A stretch of DNA of 39,033 bases from CAZXCG01 sp964639205 (GTDB lineage: Bacteria; Bacillota; Clostridia; Oscillospirales; Acutalibacteraceae): the NCBI GenBank assembly GCA_964639205.1, contig CAZXCG010000014.1, positions 1 to 39,033 of the forward strand. The letters run 5' to 3'. The notes beneath the pieces are model-generated. The model ran no database searches. It was given only the letters and a program-made list of their open reading frames with translations, and was not told the origin of the DNA. Within the stretch, counting starts at the first letter, position 1; the number at the start of each line of letters is the position of its first letter. Shown piece after piece: positions 15,025-21,898 of this stretch. A program made the translations under genes and the position numbers.

Positions 15025-16503
15025 ATGCAGGAAAGAAATATTTATCAGGATATTTCCGCGCGCACAGACGGAAATATTTATATAGGTGTAGTAGGACCTG
15101 TCAGGACAGGTAAATCGACGTTTATTAAACGCTTTATGGATTCGGTGGTTATCCCGAACATTTCAGACGGCGACAAACGCCGCCGCGCCAATGACGAGCT
15201 TCCGCAGTCCGCCGCAGGAAAAACCATTATGACAACCGAGCCTAAATTCATTCCGGAAGAGGCTGTTGAAATAAAGCTTGACAACAATGCAAGCTTTAGG
15301 GTACGTATGATAGACTGCGTGGGCTATATAGTTCCGAGCGCTATCGGGTATATGGAAGAGGAAGAGCCCCGAATGGTAAAAACTCCCTGGAGCCCGGAAG
15401 AAATCCCGTTTGGAGAGGCTGCGGAAATAGGTACGAAAAAGGTAATAACCGAACACAGCACAATAGGGTTGGTTATAACCACTGACGGCTCAATAAGCGA
15501 TATTCCGCGCGAGGATTACATAGAAAGCGAACAAAGAGTGATAAACGAGCTCAAAGGGATTAACAAGCCGTTTGTTATCCTGCTCAACTGTGTTGAACCG
15601 GATTCCGAACGTTCCCGTCAACTTGCAGATGACTTGAGTAAAAATTATCAGGTACCGGTGCTGCCGGTGAGCTGCGTTTACCTTGACGACAACGAAATAA
15701 AACGTATTCTCGCCCAATTGCTGTTTGAATTTCCGATTCGGGAAATAAAAATAAATCTTCCCACATGGGTAATGACTCTTGAAAAAGGTCACTGGCTGCG
15801 TACCTCGATTTTCGATAGTGTTAAAAGAAATTGCTGCCATATGGAAAAAATAAGGGAAATTTCCGACGTAACAAAATCTTTAAGCGAGTGCGAATTTATA
15901 ACATCCTGCAATATTGACGGACTCGATCTGGGCAGGGGAGAAGCTTCGCTCGGAATTTCATTGGAGGCAGGGCTTTTTTATCGGGTACTTTCCGAAAAAA
16001 CCGGATTGCAGATTGACGGTGAACGCGATTTGATCGAGTGTGTTTACGCCCTATCGCAAAAGCAAAAAGAGTTTGACAAAATTGCTCAAGCTTACGAGCA
16101 GGTTCAAAAGACCGGATACGGCATTGTCATGCCGACAATGGAGGAGCTGTCCCTTGAGGAACCGCAAATAATCAGGCAAAGCGGGAAGTACGGCATAAGA
16201 CTTAAAGCGTCGGCGCCGTCCATACATATGATGAAAATACAGGCAACCGCCGAGGTAACGCCGATAGTGGGCAGTGAACAGCAGTCTGAAGAGCTTGTAA
16301 ATTATATGCTAAAGGAATTTGAAGAGAATCCCGTTAAAATATGGGAATCAAACATTTTCGGGAAATCGGTGCATGAGCTTGTAAACGAGGGCTTGCACAA
16401 CAAGCTGTACCGTATGCCGGAGGAGGCGCGCAAAAAGATTGGGGAAACTATACAGAAAATAATTAACGACGGCTGCAACGGACTTATATGCATAATTATT
16501 TGA
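15025..16503 (+). CDS. spoIVA: Stage IV sporulation protein A, coat basement ATPase
   Basis: The 492-residue SpoIVA hydrolyses ATP to polymerise on the outer forespore membrane and anchors the spore coat. It is the same length as the Bacillus subtilis protein and has Walker A GPVRTGKST at 24-32, with the key lysine at position 30 as in B. subtilis. DCVGYIVPSAIGYMEEE and VVTEHSTIGLVITTDG-like segments are also family features. The C-terminal region (VHELVNEGLHNKLYRMP to the hydrophobic GLICIII end) matches the part that mediates membrane localisation and polymerisation. GGGAGGG lies ahead of the ATG. It follows sipL directly and ends at a terminator. Expression in the mother cell under sigma-E is expected from the family; no such promoter was identified. 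Confidence 0.97.
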   Translation: MQERNIYQDISARTDGNIYIGVVGPVRTGKSTFIKRFMDSVVIPNISDGDKRRRANDELPQSAAGKTIMTTEPKFIPEEAVEIKLDNNASFRVRMIDCVGYIVPSAIGYMEEEEPRMVKTPWSPEEIPFGEAAEIGTKKVITEHSTIGLVITTDGSISDIPREDYIESEQRVINELKGINKPFVILLNCVEPDSERSRQLADDLSKNYQVPVLPVSCVYLDDNEIKRILAQLLFEFPIREIKINLPTWVMTLEKGHWLRTSIFDSVKRNCCHMEKIREISDVTKSLSECEFITSCNIDGLDLGRGEASLGISLEAGLFYRVLSEKTGLQIDGERDLIECVYALSQKQKEFDKIAQAYEQVQKTGYGIVMPTMEELSLEEPQIIRQSGKYGIRLKASAPSIHMMKIQATAEVTPIVGSEQQSEELVNYMLKEFEENPVKIWESNIFGKSVHELVNEGLHNKLYRMPEEARKKIGETIQKIINDGCNGLICIII

Positions 16504-16534
16504 CCGTTTTAAGGCGCCGGCGAATCATCAGATT

Positions 16535-16560
16535 AAAAAGCAGCTCAGCTTTTTGTAATT
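16535..16560 (+). terminator. Terminator after spoIVA
   Basis: Stem AAAAAGC (16535-16541) / GCTTTTT (16548-16554), followed by GTAATTTT and more T-rich sequence. Confidence 0.65.
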
Positions 16561-16660
16561 TTAACCTTTTTTAAGCAGGTAAATATTGCATACAAATAAT
16601 TTTTGCTTTTAATTTGATTGGTAAAAAACCGACAAAAACCGAAAACCTCCGTAAATTTTA

Positions 16661-16689
16661 TTGAATTCCACCGCGCCGTGATGTATAAT
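16661..16689 (+). promoter_or_regulatory. Sigma-A type promoter for oadG-oadB
   Basis: TTGAAT (16661-16666), a 17-base spacer and a perfect TATAAT (16684-16689), about 38 bases ahead of oadG. Confidence 0.75.
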
Positions 16690-16726
16690 TAACTTTGAAT
16701 GCGAATAAATTTATGGAGGTAATTCT

Positions 16727-17128
16727 ATGGAAAAAGTAATCACCTCGCTTACGGTATTGCTTACCGGTTTTGTGGTAGTTTTTCTGGTTTTGTTTTTGCT
16801 AATCGGTATTATAATTGTGTACGGCAAGATAATTTCCGGAGCGGAAGCAAAGGCAAGACAAATCAAAGAAAATAAAGAAAATGTTAAAAATAAGGAACTG
16901 CCGCCGGATGTACGGCAAGAAGCCGGGCATGCCGCGGTCGGTACGGCGTCTGCGTTGCCCTTCGGTAACGATGCGCTTCCTCAGGAAACAGTCGCTGTTA
17001 TAGCGGCGGCTGTTGAAGCGTCCTGCGGGGCGGGAGCGTCCGCACGGATAAAGAGCATGAAAAAAGCACCGTCTTCAAGAAGCGCTTGGGGAAATGCCGG
17101 CGTGCTTCAAAATACCAGACCGTTTTAA
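16727..17128 (+). CDS. oadG: Sodium-pump decarboxylase gamma subunit (OadG family)
   Basis: A 133-residue protein with one N-terminal membrane helix (LTVLLTGFVVVFLVLFLLIGIIIV is the hydrophobic core, about 8-31), a charged linker (QIKENKENVKNK), an Ala-rich segment and the conserved C-terminal end SRSAWGNAGVLQNTRPF. That end is typical of OadG-like subunits, which hold the carboxyltransferase and the membrane pump together and can bind zinc. A TGGAGG ribosome binding site precedes the ATG. oadB starts 26 bases after the stop. The Ala-rich segment (VIAAAVEAS) may be a docking surface. The alpha and biotin-carrier subunits are not in the window. Confidence 0.88.
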   Translation: MEKVITSLTVLLTGFVVVFLVLFLLIGIIIVYGKIISGAEAKARQIKENKENVKNKELPPDVRQEAGHAAVGTASALPFGNDALPQETVAVIAAAVEASCGAGASARIKSMKKAPSSRSAWGNAGVLQNTRPF

Positions 17129-17154
17129 GGCTTACAGAAAGGAATTATCAACTT

Positions 17155-18396
17155 ATGGAAATTATCAATGGTTTTATTGACGCCATAAAGGGTCTAATTA
17201 CAGATTCAGCTTTTTCCGCTCTGTCGTGGCAAAACTATGTAATGATTCTTGTGGCGATCTTTTTGATGTATCTTGCAATCAAGAAACAGTACGAGCCTTT
17301 GTTAATGCTCCCGATTGCTTTCGGTATGCTGATTGTAAATCTTTATCCGGGCATTATGGCCGCTCCCAGCACGGAGCTTGTACCGGTTTCGGAGTATATG
17401 GCAAGTCACTCGGGTGAAAGCGTGACTTACGCAAAAACCGTCCTCGACGGAATCGAGTATTTTAACATACCGACTAACGGAGGCTTGTTTTACTATTTGT
17501 ATCAGGGCGTAAAGCTCGGAATTTACCCGCCGCTTATTTTCCTTGGTATAGGCGCTATGACTGACTTCGGTCCGCTTATTGCCAATCCGAAAAGCTTCCT
17601 TTTGGGCGCTGCGGCGCAGATTGGCATATTCATTACTTTCATAGGCGCTATTTTTCTCGGATTTACCGACGCTCAGGCTGGCGCAATAGGTATTATCGGA
17701 GGAGCCGACGGTCCTACGGCAATTTATGTTACAACAAAGCTTGCCCCCGAACTGCTCGGACCGATAGCGGTTGCCGCGTATTCATACATGGCGCTTGTCC
17801 CCGTTATTCAGCCCCCGTTTATGAGGCTTCTTACAACAAAAAAAGAGCGTGCGGTCGTTATGACCCAGCTTCGCCCGGTTTCCAAGCTTGAAAAAATCAT
17901 TTTTCCGGTTATTGTTGTAATCATCATAGCGCTGTTTTTGCCGAGCGCGGCTCCGCTTGTAGGTATGCTTATGCTTGGTAACATTTTTAAAGAGAGCGGC
18001 GTTGTCGACAGAATTTCAAAAGCGGCTCAAAACGAGCTTATGAACATAATTACCATTTTTCTCGGAGTTACCGTCGGAGCTACCGCTACAGGGACCGTAT
18101 TCCTTCAGCTGAGAACTTTGGGCATTATCGCTCTCGGACTTTGCGCATTCTGTTTGGGAACCTGCTGCGGCGTACTCTTCGGGAAAATTATGTATAAGCT
18201 TACCGGCGGAAAGGTTAATCCGCTCATTGGTTCCGCAGGAGTTTCCGCCGTTCCTATGGCTGCGCGCGTGTCGCAGAAAGTAGGTCAGGAAGAAAACCCC
18301 GGCAATTTCCTGCTTATGCACGCCATGGGACCGAACGTAGCGGGCGTTATCGGCTCTGCGGTTGCCGCCGGCGTACTGCTGAGCATTTTGGGCTGA
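17155..18396 (+). CDS. oadB: Sodium ion-translocating decarboxylase beta subunit
   Basis: A 413-residue, very hydrophobic subunit of about ten helices that decarboxylates carboxybiotin and exports Na+. Conserved elements are GGADGPTAIYVT, with the essential aspartate at Asp185, and NPLIGSAGVSAVPMAARVSQ near the C terminus. The start at 17155 has GAAAGGA ahead of it; an upstream in-frame ATG at 17086 overlaps oadG and gives an implausible basic leader. OadB-type subunits serve oxaloacetate, methylmalonyl-CoA, glutaconyl-CoA or malonate decarboxylases. Without the carboxyltransferase gene nearby, the substrate cannot be assigned. Co-transcribed with oadG. No clear terminator follows directly. 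Confidence 0.95.
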   Translation: MEIINGFIDAIKGLITDSAFSALSWQNYVMILVAIFLMYLAIKKQYEPLLMLPIAFGMLIVNLYPGIMAAPSTELVPVSEYMASHSGESVTYAKTVLDGIEYFNIPTNGGLFYYLYQGVKLGIYPPLIFLGIGAMTDFGPLIANPKSFLLGAAAQIGIFITFIGAIFLGFTDAQAGAIGIIGGADGPTAIYVTTKLAPELLGPIAVAAYSYMALVPVIQPPFMRLLTTKKERAVVMTQLRPVSKLEKIIFPVIVVIIIALFLPSAAPLVGMLMLGNIFKESGVVDRISKAAQNELMNIITIFLGVTVGATATGTVFLQLRTLGIIALGLCAFCLGTCCGVLFGKIMYKLTGGKVNPLIGSAGVSAVPMAARVSQKVGQEENPGNFLLMHAMGPNVAGVIGSAVAAGVLLSILG

Positions 18397-18514
18397 TAAA
18401 TCACTTTTTGTAATTTGCATATGTTTGATTTGGATTTTAAGGCTATTCAGACTGTTTTTCTTTGTACTGTCGCATTTCGCTTCTAAAATATTATACGGTG
18501 TTTAAGCCGAGGCT

Positions 18515-18652
18515 TATAATTTAGGCAAAGACATCCCTCGCCTCTAAGGCGGCGGGCTCCGTTTTCGGAACCTGTGGGGGATGCAATCCACCACTGATTT
18601 CTCAGGCAGCCGGCGCCGCCCTTTGCCACGTTGAATGACGGGGCAAAGCCCC
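18515..18652 (+). ncRNA. Folded intergenic element sharing repeats with 1271 and 25711
   Basis: Arms GGCAAAG (18524-18530) and CTTTGCC (18621-18627) enclose several small hairpins: CGCCT/AGGCG, CCG/CGG, GGAT/ATCC and CTGA/TCAG. A second long-range pairing is possible between GGCGGCG and CGCCGCC. A further hairpin GGGGC/GCCCC (18640-18652) follows. The left end (TATAATTTAGGCAAAG) nearly matches 25711-25726 and the core matches 1271-1294. It could be the leader of the CmpB-like gene, a terminator region for oadB or a dispersed mobile repeat. I do not recognise a known RNA family. Confidence 0.45.
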
Positions 18653-18685
18653 TTATTTAACTAAAAAGCCGGCAGAGTAATAATT

Positions 18686-19498
18686 ATGGAATATAGCTTT
18701 TATCAAATTTGCTGGATATTTATACTGTACTCGTTTTTGGGTTGGTGCTGCGAGGTTGTGTTTGCCGCCGCCGTAGACGGGAAATTTGTAAACCGCGGGT
18801 TTCTCAACGGTCCCGTTTGCCCGATTTACGGCTTCGGCATTTTGAGCATTGTGCTTTGCCTCGAACCCCTTAAAGACAATTTTATTTTACTTTTTGCAGG
18901 TTCGGTGCTTTTTACTTCCCTGCTGGAATTTGTAACAGGGTGGACGCTTGAACGTTTTTTCCATCAAAAATGGTGGGATTACAGCAATACTCCGTTTAAC
19001 ATAAAAGGGTATATCTGTCTGCGCTTCTCGCTTTTATGGGGGCTTGCCGGAGTGTTCGTTATCGACATAATCCACCCGATGATAAAAGCCCTGATTGCTT
19101 TTATTCCGGATACAGCGGGTAAGATTTTGCTGTGCGTTCTTTTGACCGCGTTTGCAGCGGATTTTTCTATTACGTTGGTCGCGCTGCTCAATCTTCCCAA
19201 AAAGCTCAGATTTATGCAGGAGTTCGGGGAAACGCTTCACGCGGTGTCGGATAAAATCGGCGAGAACCTTTCGGAAGGTACAATAAACGTTATAGATAAA
19301 AATGAAAAGCTCAAGATAAAAATCGAAGCTGAACATCCCGAGCTTAAAGAAAAATTTGAAAAACACAAGAATATGCCCAAAAAGAATATTATTCAAAAAC
19401 GTTTGCTTAACGCCTTTCCCGACCTTTCCAAAAAGGATGCCGGAATCAGGCAGCTTCGCGATTTTTTTAACAGTAAAATTAAAAACAATAAAAAATAA
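18686..19498 (+). CDS. Putative ABC transporter permease, CmpB family membrane protein
   Basis: A 270-residue protein with about five hydrophobic helices in its first 185 residues and a long charged, probably helical, cytoplasmic tail rich in Lys and Glu. The N-terminal signature FLGWCCEVVFAA with GKFVNRGFLNGPVCPIYGFG belongs to the CmpB-type family (Pfam ABC_trans_CmpB, 'putative ABC transporter type IV'). Despite the family name, transport function is not shown for most members, and no ATPase or binding protein is encoded here. No strong ribosome binding site is visible ahead of the ATG. The gene stands alone between a folded intergenic element and a clear terminator. Confidence 0.8.
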   Translation: MEYSFYQICWIFILYSFLGWCCEVVFAAAVDGKFVNRGFLNGPVCPIYGFGILSIVLCLEPLKDNFILLFAGSVLFTSLLEFVTGWTLERFFHQKWWDYSNTPFNIKGYICLRFSLLWGLAGVFVIDIIHPMIKALIAFIPDTAGKILLCVLLTAFAADFSITLVALLNLPKKLRFMQEFGETLHAVSDKIGENLSEGTINVIDKNEKLKIKIEAEHPELKEKFEKHKNMPKKNIIQKRLLNAFPDLSKKDAGIRQLRDFFNSKIKNNKK

Positions 19499-19556
19499 AA
19501 TTTCAAGAATAGGCTTTCAAGCTTGAAGGCACGGCGTTTCTCGGGGTTAAAAAGTA

Positions 19557-19590
19557 AAAAAGTCCGCTTATTCGGCGGACTTTTTGTCAT
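19557..19590 (+). terminator. Terminator between the CmpB-like gene and rpmB
   Basis: Perfect 11-bp stem AAAAAGTCCGC (19557-19567) / GCGGACTTTTT (19575-19585). The A-run and T-run at its ends let it serve both converging genes. Confidence 0.85.
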
Positions 19591-19618
19591 AGCTTAAAAC
19601 AATAATTGCCTAAGGGCA

Positions 19619-19807
19619 TTATACGGCTCTTGTAACCTTGCCGGAACGTAAGCAACGGGTGCAAGCGTGAACATGCTTGGGAGAACCGTCAACAATTGCC
19701 TTAACTCTTTGTACATTAGGCTTCCATGTTCTGTTTGACCTTCTGTGAGAGTGAGAAACCTTTATACCGAAAGATATATCCTTGCCGCAGAAATCACATT
19801 TTGCCAT
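19619..19807 (-). CDS. rpmB: 50S ribosomal protein L28
   Basis: A 62-residue ribosomal protein of the large subunit. The sequence MAKCDFCGKDISFGIKVSHS with later RTWKPNVQRV and HACTRCLRSGKV is characteristic. The two CxxC pairs (Cys4/Cys7 and a second pair in CTRC) show the zinc-binding form, which cells can replace with a cysteine-free paralogue under zinc limitation in some bacteria. The start at 19807 has AAGGAGGTG ideally placed; an in-frame ATG further upstream would lack this. The gene is transcribed alone, divergent from the vitamin-uptake operon. Confidence 0.97.
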   Translation of the reverse strand: MAKCDFCGKDISFGIKVSHSHRRSNRTWKPNVQRVKAIVDGSPKHVHACTRCLRSGKVTRAV

Positions 19808-19940
19808 GCATACGCACCTCCTTATAATCATAATATCAATTCAACTTAGATATAATAACAGATTTGCCGAAAAAAAGCAAGCCCTTTTAATCCTTTTTTT
19901 CATTTTTTGATTTAAAAATTCACTCGCTTAAGCTTTTATA

Positions 19941-19969
19941 TTGCAAAAACCCGCGAACGGTTGTATAAT
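19941..19969 (+). promoter_or_regulatory. Promoter of the ECF uptake operon
   Basis: TTGCAA (19941-19946), a 17-base spacer and a perfect TATAAT (19964-19969). Transcription from about 19976 would give a leader of about 480 nt before the first coding region, consistent with regulation by the folded RNA elements in it. Confidence 0.75.
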
Positions 19970-20041
19970 ACTGTTAGTTTAATGTCAATATATGAAAATA
20001 TGAAGGCGCGGTTTACATACTCTCTGCAATTAAAAAAAGCT

Positions 20042-20185
20042 AAGAGTGCAGCCGATTTATCGCCGAAAAAGCGGCGCTGTGGGCTTAAGCCACTTTAATT
20101 TTGCGTGCCGCTCACGGGGATTTACGGCGCGGCGTTAATCTGTTGTACTCTTTTAATCAATAGATTAGGAGAGTGTTTTTATTTT
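20042..20185 (+). ncRNA. Folded 5' leader element with a terminator-like switch
   Basis: AAGAGT (20042-20047) pairs with ACTCTT (20147-20152), closing a domain of about 110 nt that holds at least three hairpins (CGCCG/CGGCG, GTGG/CCAC, TGCCGC/GCGGCG). The 3' strand of the closing helix overlaps the 5' strand of a second hairpin, 20148-20158 with 20163-20173 (11 bp, two wobble pairs). That hairpin is followed by TGTTTTTATTTT, a terminator-like tail. Two mutually exclusive helices before a U-run are the classical layout of an attenuator or riboswitch expression platform. I do not recognise the aptamer class. Confidence 0.5.
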
Positions 20186-20193
20186 AAAGCGGA

Positions 20194-20376
20194 GCAGTGT
20201 TCCGTCAAGACCGCTTGAGCCGAAGCATGCAAACGGTCGCAGCCCGCCTTCCGAATGCGGGGACATATGCGATCGGGTTATAAGTACTACGTTTTGACGC
20301 TCTAACATCAAGAAAAACGGAACGGCTTAAACGAAATAGCCGGAGACGGAACATAAGCTTGAACAGAGGACACTGC
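20194..20376 (+). promoter_or_regulatory. Candidate degenerate cobalamin-type riboswitch
   Basis: Outer helices pair GCAGTG (20194-20199) with CACTGC (20371-20376) and GTTCCGTC (20199-20206) with GACGGAAC (20345-20352). Internal hairpins are GACCG/CGGTC, CCCGC/GCGGG and CGTTTT/AAAACG. Two stretches resemble the cobalamin riboswitch: TGCAAACGGTCGCAGCCCGC, similar to the core 'GGUGnAAAUCCnnnGCnGCCCGC', and AGCCGGAGAC (20338-20347), similar to the B12 box 'AGYCAGGAGACC'. Both matches are imperfect, and the usual pairing inside the first is missing. The genes downstream fit corrinoid uptake. It could instead be an unrelated leader. Confidence 0.4.
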
Positions 20377-20455
20377 TTAAGCATTGGCGCGCCGGATTTA
20401 CTCTTTGGCAATGCCGGAAAATATGAATACAGAAAACTGTTGACAGGTAACAGAT

Positions 20456-21001
20456 ATGAAGAAAAATATATTGTTGATTTTTGCCGCCGCATTTGTAGCC
20501 GTGCTGCTGCTTTGCGGGGTGAATATTCAATCGGTGGACGAATACTACCTTGAGCATATTGACGACATTACGCCGGAAAGCGAAACAGTCACCGTGAGTA
20601 TAAGGTGTGATTCGGTGCTGCCTAATTATGATGAATTGGAGGAAAGTCTGCGCTCCGGGGAATTTATCCCGTCTGACGGCGTGATTCTTGAGGCGACCCG
20701 GTATGTACTGCGCGAGGGTGATACGGCTTTCAGTGTTCTCGACCGCGCGGTACGCAGCAATAAGATACAAATGGAATATCAAGGCGCCGACAAAAACGCT
20801 CTCGGTACCGTTTATATACAGGGCATTAATTATTTATATGAATTCTCCTGCGGTCCTTTGTCCGGCTGGATGTATAAGGTCAACGGGGAATTTCCGAGCT
20901 GCGGCTGTTCAGATTATAAGCTTAAAGACGGCGACGTCGTTGAGTGGGTTTATACCTGTGATTTGGGCAAAGACATAGGCAATATCGGCGCGGAAAATTA
21001 A
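20456..21001 (+). CDS. DUF4430 (transcobalamin C-terminal-like) membrane-anchored protein
   Basis: A 181-residue protein with an N-terminal membrane anchor (about 5-22) and a DUF4430 domain, the fold of the C-terminal beta domain of transcobalamin and intrinsic factor (InterPro 'Transcobalamin-like, C-terminal'). Signature segments are GDTAFSVLDRAV (89-99), YIQGINYLYEF (120-130), GWMYKVNGEFPS (137-148) and YKLKDGDVVEWVYTCDLGKD (154-173). LLLC at 17-20 is not a good lipobox, so an uncleaved anchor seems more likely. It is the first gene of the operon; ecfT follows after 15 bases. I infer that it helps capture a corrinoid or similar ligand outside the cell for the ECF importer. Confidence 0.9.
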   Translation: MKKNILLIFAAAFVAVLLLCGVNIQSVDEYYLEHIDDITPESETVTVSIRCDSVLPNYDELEESLRSGEFIPSDGVILEATRYVLREGDTAFSVLDRAVRSNKIQMEYQGADKNALGTVYIQGINYLYEFSCGPLSGWMYKVNGEFPSCGCSDYKLKDGDVVEWVYTCDLGKDIGNIGAEN

Positions 21002-21016
21002 GGAAGGAAGCGGAGA

Positions 21017-21898
21017 ATGAACAGGCTTCAAGGTATTCACCCGGCTGTATCGGCGGTTTATTTTTTATCTGTGTTGCTCGTAACAATGTTTACTTCCAAC
21101 CCTATACTTCACGCTCTTGCGCTTTTAGGCGGAGCCGCCTTTTGTTCTGTATTGGAAAGTAAAAAAGTATTTTTTAAAAGCCTTGTCTTTTGCTTTTTTC
21201 TGTTTGTATTAACAGCTTTTACAAATCCGTTATTTTCTCATAACGGCGTTACGCCCTTGTTTTTCCTGAACGGCAATCCCGTTACGCTGGAGGCGCTGCT
21301 GTACGGAGTCGATATTGCCGCAATGCTTATAGCCGTAATATATTGGTTTAAGTGCTTTAATTACATTATGACAAGCGACAAGCTGCTGTTTCTGCTTGGC
21401 AAAGTCTCGCCGAAAATTTCCCTGGTAATTTCTTCCGCTTTAAGATTTATTCCCCTTTTAAAGACGCAGGCAAGTAAGATCCGCGCCGCGCAGAAGGCTA
21501 TGGGACTTTATGCATCAAGTAGCCTTTGGGATAAGCTGCGGGCGTCTCTCAGAGTGTACTCGGCGCTTATCACATGGTCTTTGGAAAATGCCGTAGACAC
21601 AGGTCTGTCAATGAAGAGCAGGGGATGGGGACTGAAGGGCAGAACCTGTTTTTCCCTGTTCCGTTTTACCCGCGGCGACGCTGTTTTTCTTGCGTTTATA
21701 GTGCTGTCGGATGTTGTTACCGTTGCTTTTACGGCAGGCGGAACGATGAATTTTGCTTTTTATCCGAGAATATCCCGGTTGGATTTCAATATTTACGCAT
21801 TATTTGCATCAGCTGCTTTTGGGGCGCTTTCCTTTTTGCCCTTTATACTTGAAATACTGGAGAGTGTCAAGTGGACATATTACAAATCAAAAATTTAA
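21017..21898 (+). CDS. ecfT: ECF transporter transmembrane component EcfT
   Basis: A 293-residue membrane coupling protein of an energy-coupling factor vitamin importer, with about five to six helices. It should link the ATPase to the S component through cytoplasmic coupling helices. The second X-Arg-Gly motif is intact (MKSRGWG, Arg202). The first, normally ARG in 'AQRARG', reads AQKAMG at 158-163 and so lacks the arginine that fits a groove of the ATPase. GGAAGGAAGCGG precedes the ATG. Its last 28 bases overlap ecfA. Dedicated EcfT proteins of single-substrate (group I) importers are more diverged than shared ones, which suits this operon. Confidence 0.92.
   Translation: MNRLQGIHPAVSAVYFLSVLLVTMFTSNPILHALALLGGAAFCSVLESKKVFFKSLVFCFFLFVLTAFTNPLFSHNGVTPLFFLNGNPVTLEALLYGVDIAAMLIAVIYWFKCFNYIMTSDKLLFLLGKVSPKISLVISSALRFIPLLKTQASKIRAAQKAMGLYASSSLWDKLRASLRVYSALITWSLENAVDTGLSMKSRGWGLKGRTCFSLFRFTRGDAVFLAFIVLSDVVTVAFTAGGTMNFAFYPRISRLDFNIYALFASAAFGALSFLPFILEILESVKWTYYKSKI

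Noticed and set aside
17086..17154. Upstream start for oadB
   Set aside because: It would add a basic leader that overlaps the conserved oadG C terminus, while the ATG at 17155 has a good ribosome binding site.
18515..18652. Intact insertion sequence or TnpB guide-RNA end
   Set aside because: The sequence recalls IS200/IS605-type ends, but no transposase or TnpB gene, whole or broken, is present nearby.
20456..20516. Lipobox in the DUF4430 protein
   Set aside because: The only candidate, LLLC at 17-20, has leucine at the -1 position, where Gly, Ala or Ser is required. An uncleaved membrane anchor fits better.
20359..20553. A 64-codon open frame overlapping the leader and the DUF4430 start
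   Set aside because: It covers the folded leader and is out of frame with a gene that shows a full DUF4430 signature.
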